A DNA stretch of 34,536 nt from Acidimicrobiia bacterium (lineage in GTDB: Bacteria; Actinomycetota; Acidimicrobiia; Acidimicrobiales; Bin134). The notes below the pieces were generated by a model. It saw only the letters and a program-made list of their open reading frames with translations, did no database searches and was not told the DNA's origin. This document shows positions 31,643 to 34,536 of this stretch, piece after piece (position 1 is the stretch's first letter; each line of letters opens with the position of its first letter). A program made the translations under genes and the position numbers. Location: the NCBI GenBank assembly GCA_022822905.1, contig JAJDYE010000034.1, positions 1 to 34,536 of the forward strand, in the 5' to 3' direction.

Positions 31643-32344
31643 TCAGACCGCGGCTCGGCGGGCAGCTACGAGTTCCTTGGCGGTCTCCGCGGCGACGGCG
31701 GCGTCGCGGCAATAGGCGTCGGCGCCGATGGCCTCGCCGAACTCCTCATTGAGGGGCGCGCCGCCCACCAGCACGATGAAGTCCTCCCGCAGACTCTTCT
31801 CCACCAGGGTGTCGATGACCACTTTCATGTAGGGCATGGTGGTGGTGAGCAGCGCCGACATGCCCAAGATGTCGGGCTGGTGCTCGTCGAGGGCGGCTAT
31901 GAACTCCTCCACATCGGTGTTGATGCCCAGGTCGGTTACCTCAAACCCCGCGCCCTCCAGCATCATGGCCACCAGATTCTTGCCGATGTCGTGGATGTCG
32001 CCCTTCACCGTGCCGATCACCACGCTGCCGATGGGCTCGGCGCCGGTCTCGGCCAGAAGCGGCCGCAAGATGGCCATGCCTGCCTTCATGGCGTTGGCGG
32101 CCAAAAGCACCTCAGGCACGAACAGGATGCCGTCGCGGAAGTCGATGCCCACGATGCGCATCCCCTCCACCAGCGCCACGTCCAGCACCTTGTCGGCCGG
32201 CCAGCCCCGGTCCAGCAGGATTCTGGTGCCCTCGTCGATCTCCTCGGCCAGGCCGTCATAAAGATCGTCGTGCATCTGCGCACAGAGGTCTTCGTCGTTC
32301 AGACTCGACAGATCGATGTCGTCGATCTCGGGCGTGTCAGTCAT
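31643..32344 (-). CDS. Corrinoid (B12-binding) methyl-carrier protein, MttC/MtgC-like
   Basis: 233 residues from the ATG at 32344, with AAGGAG 8 bp upstream. The N-terminal helical cap (LYDGLAEEIDEGTRILLDRGWPADKVLDVALVEGMRIVG) leads into the B12-binding Rossmann domain with GTVKGDIHDIGKNLV (the D-x-H-x-x-G that ligands cobalt through His), GMSALLTTTMPYM and VLVGGAPLN. It carries the methyl group between the MttB-like enzyme and the THF methyltransferase. It is the first gene of the six-gene minus-strand operon and lies behind two tandem operator-like repeats and an extended -10. Confidence 0.9.
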   Translation of the reverse strand: MTDTPEIDDIDLSSLNDEDLCAQMHDDLYDGLAEEIDEGTRILLDRGWPADKVLDVALVEGMRIVGIDFRDGILFVPEVLLAANAMKAGMAILRPLLAETGAEPIGSVVIGTVKGDIHDIGKNLVAMMLEGAGFEVTDLGINTDVEEFIAALDEHQPDILGMSALLTTTMPYMKVVIDTLVEKSLREDFIVLVGGAPLNEEFGEAIGADAYCRDAAVAAETAKELVAARRAAV

Positions 32345-32382
32345 TCGACACACTCCTTCTGTGGTGCTGGACCCCAGGGCGG

Positions 32383-32399
32383 GTTCCATACTGTGGACC
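32383..32399. promoter_or_regulatory. Tandem operator, copy nearer the corrinoid gene
   Basis: GTTCCATACTGTGGACC fits GTTCC-N7-GGAAC with one mismatch. It lies exactly 18 bp from the stronger box at 32401-32417, repeating the tandem pitch seen at 7929/7947. Confidence 0.5.
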
Positions 32400-32400
32400 A

Positions 32401-32417
32401 GTACCGCAATGCGGAAC
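32401..32417. promoter_or_regulatory. Tandem operator, promoter-proximal copy
   Basis: GTACCGCAATGCGGAAC is a 17-bp inverted repeat with one mismatch to GTTCC-N7-GGAAC and extended arms (CCGC / GCGG). It begins where transcription from the extended -10 at 32424-32432 should start, so a bound protein would block the polymerase. Confidence 0.58.
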
Positions 32418-32423
32418 AAAAAA

Positions 32424-32432
32424 ACTATAGCA
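32424..32432 (-). promoter_or_regulatory. Extended -10 promoter element of the corrinoid operon
   Basis: On the minus strand TGCTATAGT contains the extended -10 TGn and a good -10 hexamer (TATAGT, 32424-32429). No convincing -35 lies at the usual distance, which fits an extended -10 promoter. The predicted start is about 32417, at the edge of the operator pair. Confidence 0.5.
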
Positions 32433-32568
32433 CGGAGTTCTCAATCGTGCGCTGTCCGGATGCACTCATGGAGTGTGGTTCTTTCGGACAGCCCACCCGC
32501 TGATCTCTATTGCCTTGCGCGACAACCTAGATAGAGTGAGAGACGTCGTTGACCACGGAGGACAGGCA

Positions 32569-32769
32569 ATGGCTGTCTTGCATCTGAAGCGCTGGCTACC
32601 TTCGGCCCGCAAGCAGCGCAAAGCAATGCAGCCCGAGACCCTGACACTCGCCGACATCGACGCCGACACCGGCAAAGGGCCCGCAGCCGATCTTGAAGAG
32701 GGCGAGTTTCACGCCAGCACCGAGGACTTCATCGCCGCACTAAGAGCGCGGCAAAACGGGTCTTCCTGA
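32569..32769 (+). CDS. Small hypothetical protein
   Basis: 66 residues from the ATG at 32569, with GGAGG 7 bp upstream, a strong reason to prefer this start over 32473. The first 20 residues are basic (MAVLHLKRWLPSARKQRKAM) and the rest acidic (LADIDADTGKGPAADLEEGEFHASTEDFIAALRAR). The charge layout resembles small antitoxins or adaptor proteins, but no family is recognised. It is divergent from the corrinoid operon and shares its intergenic region. No toxin-like gene follows it. Confidence 0.5.
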   Translation: MAVLHLKRWLPSARKQRKAMQPETLTLADIDADTGKGPAADLEEGEFHASTEDFIAALRARQNGSS

Positions 32770-32872
32770 TAGCCGCCCCCGCAACAGCCCGCTTGTACCG
32801 AGAGGGCGGTGAACCTGTCGATCAGTTCGGACAGCAGGTTATGTGCTTCAGCGGTTGCCGGTTTGGTCCATC

Positions 32873-32907
32873 TCTATGCAGCACTCTGCAATAAGTCCAT
32901 GCATAGA
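32873..32907. terminator. Perfect 8-bp inverted repeat between convergent genes
   Basis: TCTATGCA (32873-32880) and TGCATAGA (32900-32907) are perfect arms around a 19-bp loop. The repeat sits between the stops of the plus-strand small gene and the minus-strand secreted-protein gene, so a bidirectional terminator is possible, though there is no T-tract. Confidence 0.3.
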
Positions 32908-32948
32908 AGTGAACTCTGGCTCAGCTTGGGCTGCGGAGTCTGGTGTTC

Positions 32949-33485
32949 CTAACGGCGGGTGAAGGTGATCTGCCAGGAGGCTTGAGCTGGAGCATCTACC
33001 TCCAGCAAAAGGTCGCCAGGTTCGCAGTCGGAACTGAACCGCTCGGTCGAGACGTTTAGCACGACTGAACCTGACCACGAGCTGTCCACTAGCTCGTTTG
33101 CCAGTAGATCGCAGGATCCCCCTGCGTCATGGCCCCTGACGATGAAATTGTCAAAGTCACCAGCGCCTTCGACGCTGAGGTCCACTTGATAACGGCCAGT
33201 TTCGAGGCTGGCTGTGCGGACGCCTGAGCCGGTTCCGGACACGCCTAGGACGGGCACCAATCCAGCCTCCCGGTCGGGGTCGCAACCGCCTGGGACGAGT
33301 TGCATGTCGATGGAGAACAGACACCGATAGGTGTTCAATAGGTCCTCTTGCGCTTGGATCAGGGTATCCCTGGATGCGATCTCGCCGTCGGCGTCGTGCG
33401 CAGAGGCGACCGACACGGCCGCGATCGCCCCGCAGACAACCAGGAAGGCGACGACTGTCGCCCCGATCTTGGACACTCGGCGCAT
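32949..33485 (-). CDS. Secreted or surface-anchored hypothetical protein
   Basis: 178 residues from the ATG at 33485 (MRRVSKIGATVVAFLVVCGAIAAVSVASA), with GAAGGGAA upstream. The basic start, the hydrophobic core and the ASA at 27-29 form a Sec signal peptide, cut before HDADGE. The mature part has four Cys (RCLF, GGCDPD, GSCDLL, SDCEPG), likely two disulfides, and beta-rich C-terminal repeats (GRYQVDLSVEGAGDFDNFIV... GSVVLNVSTERFSSDC... DLLLEVDAPAQASWQITFTRR) like small beta-sandwich domains. The function is unknown. An ATG at 33509 is open but lies inside a hairpin loop and has no ribosome-binding site. Confidence 0.65.
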   Translation of the reverse strand: MRRVSKIGATVVAFLVVCGAIAAVSVASAHDADGEIASRDTLIQAQEDLLNTYRCLFSIDMQLVPGGCDPDREAGLVPVLGVSGTGSGVRTASLETGRYQVDLSVEGAGDFDNFIVRGHDAGGSCDLLANELVDSSWSGSVVLNVSTERFSSDCEPGDLLLEVDAPAQASWQITFTRR

Positions 33486-33488
33486 AGC

Positions 33489-33533
33489 AGTTCCCTTCGG
33501 GTTTGGCATGGGCTCACATGCCAGGCGGGAACT
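33489..33533 (-). promoter_or_regulatory. Nested hairpin in the leader of the secreted-protein gene
   Basis: The outer arms AGTTCCC (33489-33495) and GGGAACT (33527-33533) enclose the inner arms TGGCATG (33504-33510) and CATGCCA (33517-33523), all perfect. On the minus-strand RNA the outer 3' arm GGGAACU carries the Shine-Dalgarno of the gene, 3 nt before its AUG, so folding would hide the ribosome-binding site. It could also be a protein-binding site in DNA. Confidence 0.45.
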
Positions 33534-33684
33534 TAGCCGCTACTCCAAGTCAGGCGCAGCCCGCCTACACTAGCCCCAACAACTCCCGCACATTGACCTC
33601 GGCCTAGTCCAGCAACCCTGAAGCAACCGCTCCTGAGGAGGGGTCTGGGGGATAGGCACAGGCCGACGCAGGAGTTCGCACCAT

Positions 33685-33786
33685 CTAGCTGGCCTCGAAT
33701 TGGTCTCGGCCGGCGCCAGCGATCCCTTTGAGGCGCTGCGCGGCGAGCACTATGTGCTCTTTGAGGTCGCGATCGCGGCTGCTTAC
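33685..33786 (-). pseudogene. HEPN-domain toxin remnant
   Basis: Overlapping the MNT stop in another frame, 33 codons read SSRDRDLKEHIVLAAQRLKGIAGAGRDQFEAS. This resembles the first helices of DUF86-type HEPN toxins, which follow MNT antitoxins in many genomes. A TAG (33685-33687) interrupts it; MVRTP follows and similarity then fades. There is no start codon and the RNase R-x4-6-H motif is missing, so this is a dead 5' fragment. Confidence 0.5.
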
Positions 33787-34076
33787 AGCGAGATTGCGTC
33801 GGCGAGCAAGCCGCTGTGCTTGTCTTTCAGCCCGTCCACAGAGAGCACATCCAACTTGCAGCCCAACATCTTCTCAAGGTCCAGCTTCAGCCCTGCTTGG
33901 TCAAACAGCGAGGCGCCTTCTATGAACCGTGCTAAAAGGTCGCAGTCGCTGTCGTCGGTGTCGTCGCCGCGCGCCACCGAGCCGACTAGCGCTATCGAGT
34001 CGGCCTTGTTCCGGGCCGCGGCAGCAAGAATGGCCTCGCGGTGCTCCCCCAACACGGAATCGCGGCTTGTTCTCAT
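33783..34076 (-). CDS. MNT-type nucleotidyltransferase (HEPN/MNT antitoxin)
   Basis: 97 residues from the ATG at 34076 (MRTSRDSVLGEHREAILAAAARNKADSIAL). VGSVARGDDTDDSDCDLLARF (residues 31-51) is the minimal nucleotidyltransferase motif GS-x10-D-x-D, and LEKMLGCKLDVLSVDGLKDK fits the third acidic site of MNT proteins. Active MNT antitoxins AMPylate and silence the paired HEPN RNase. The HEPN gene after it is only a fragment, so this antitoxin is now an orphan. Longer starts up to 34262 would run through a degenerate phosphoesterase copy on the other strand and are not real. Confidence 0.8.
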   Translation of the reverse strand: MRTSRDSVLGEHREAILAAAARNKADSIALVGSVARGDDTDDSDCDLLARFIEGASLFDQAGLKLDLEKMLGCKLDVLSVDGLKDKHSGLLADAISL

Positions 34077-34094
34077 AGCTTCATGCTGGAGCCT

Positions 34095-34244
34095 TACTGC
34101 GGGCGACCGTTTGCCGATGCTGATGCCATGGACAAAGAGATGGTTGCCCGCTGGAACGACGCAGTCGCCGACGAGGCCGAGGTGTGGATCCTCGGGGATC
34201 TGGTGATGGTCGCAAAGGCCTAGGGCCTCGCCAGCCACGTCGCC
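34095..34244 (+). pseudogene. Degenerate fragment of the metallophosphoesterase
   Basis: The plus strand reads YCGRPFADADAMDKEMVARW then NDAVADEAEVWILGDLVM, a TAG at 34221-34223, and GLASHVA. This matches residues 19-67 of the intact phosphoesterase at 4574-5176 (YCGRPFVDADAMDKEMVARW), with clear nucleotide similarity through the GDL motif. The start, the D-x-H and the NHD and GHIH motifs are gone. The amber falls where the intact gene has Gln61. Confidence 0.75.
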
Positions 34245-34397
34245 CCCTCGGACGACTCGCACGTCAACGCCGCAGCCAGAGCGGACAAAGCTGCCACAAC
34301 AGAATCAGTAAGCACGCCCATCTCTGAATTCTGCCAAATGAAACAAGAGTGTTCTGCGCATCTCTTCCGTAGAAAACGCTCTAAGTTGGATAGATAT

Positions 34398-34422
34398 TGA
34401 CGGGGGACCCTGTTTTCGGTCC
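34398..34422. repeat. Left terminal inverted repeat of the second IS3-family element
   Basis: It begins TGACGGGGGACCC and ends CGGTCC, matching the complement of 118-141 with few differences. It lies 35 bp before the orfA start, the normal layout of an IS3 left end. The two ends may belong to closely related elements or to diverged copies of one. Confidence 0.7.
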
Positions 34423-34457
34423 GTGTTTTGTGGGTCTGATTCCTGGAGGATGGGAGG

Positions 34458-34536
34458 ATGACCGAGATGAAGCGAAGGCGTCATACGCCGGAGGAGGCGA
34501 TCCGCTAGGTCCGTGAGGGTGAGCGGTTGCTCAATG
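34458..34536 (+). pseudogene. IS3-family transposase OrfA, N-terminus with in-frame amber (cut by window edge)
   Basis: From the ATG at 34458 the frame reads MTEMKRRRHTPEEAIR, then TAG (34506-34508), then VREGERLLN. In IS3 OrfA proteins this helix-turn-helix start normally reads K-R-H-T-P-E-x-I-I-R-K-L-R-E-A-E-x-L-L, so the TAG replaces a Lys codon (AAG to TAG). A GGAGG lies upstream. This copy would make no OrfA unless the amber is suppressed. The rest is outside the window. Confidence 0.75.

Noticed and set aside
34077..34262. Longer start for the MNT protein
   Set aside because: The extra 62 codons are the antisense of a phosphoesterase fragment and are not seen in MNT proteins.
15282..34508. 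TAG as a reassigned sense codon
   Set aside because: TAG also ends genes cleanly (18188-18190, 32949-32951, and the GFA tail at 15282-15284), and several interrupted genes are decayed in other ways. Nonsense mutation is simpler, although suppression is kept as a hypothesis.
1..34536. CRISPR arrays, rRNA or tRNA genes
   Set aside because: No regularly spaced repeats, cloverleaf-like segments or rRNA-like conserved sequence were seen by eye; a covariance-model search would settle tRNAs and small RNAs.

Overview
The window is GC-rich and tightly packed, with ATGA/GTGA overlaps, mostly TGA stop codons and likely short-leader or leaderless promoters. This points to a high-GC actinobacterium. The gene mix (MttB-family/corrinoid methyl transfer, a dimethylglycine-dehydrogenase-like flavoprotein, ETF, toxin-antitoxin modules, decayed genes, IS3 ends) fits an uncultured marine or host-associated lineage such as Acidimicrobiia. 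That placement is inference: there is no rRNA or other marker gene here. Both edges lie inside IS3-family elements in the same orientation (transposase C-terminus at 1-112, start of orfA at 34458-34536), so the fragment probably ends where assembly broke at a repeat.

Layout: (1) 1-5176 is accessory. It holds an IS end, an unrecognised gene pair, a PD-(D/E)XK-type nuclease-like protein, a truncated aspartic protease with its partner gene, and a metallophosphoesterase. (2) 5305-12334 is metabolic: a D-aminoacylase-like amidohydrolase, a methylenetetrahydrofolate reductase, a DMGDH-like FAD/GcvT protein, EtfB and EtfA. (3) 12344-15707 holds a VapBC pair flanked by copies of the rtcB 3' end, an rtcB broken by a 73-bp insertion that carries 36 bp of rpoB-like sequence, an IclR regulator and a GFA gene with an in-frame amber codon. 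(4) 15755-26041 is a defence-like island: a large GHKL ATPase, a PIN/AbrB pair, and an operon of a PLD-SNF2 helicase with an Eco57I/DrmMI-like adenine methyltransferase that is split by an in-frame amber codon. (5) 26182-32344 is a compact minus-strand operon: corrinoid protein, DUF1638 protein, virulence-factor-family protein, pterin methyltransferase, RACo-like [2Fe-2S] activator and a non-pyrrolysine MttB-family methyltransferase. (6) 32569-34536 holds a small ORF, a secreted protein, a decayed HEPN/MNT pair, a degenerate copy of the metallophosphoesterase and the second IS end.

How it may work together: the MttB-family enzyme would demethylate a quaternary amine (for example glycine betaine) onto the corrinoid protein. 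The pterin methyltransferase would pass the methyl to tetrahydrofolate, the RACo-like protein would reactivate oxidised cobalamin, and the reductase would oxidise methyl-THF. The DMGDH-like enzyme with ETF would demethylate the resulting dimethylglycine. A 17-bp inverted repeat, GTTCC-N7-GGAAC, sits in front of the reductase/dehydrogenase divergon, the IclR gene and the corrinoid operon. At the first and last sites it is a tandem pair with an 18-bp pitch. This ties the two metabolic blocks into one probable IclR regulon although they lie about 14 kb apart.
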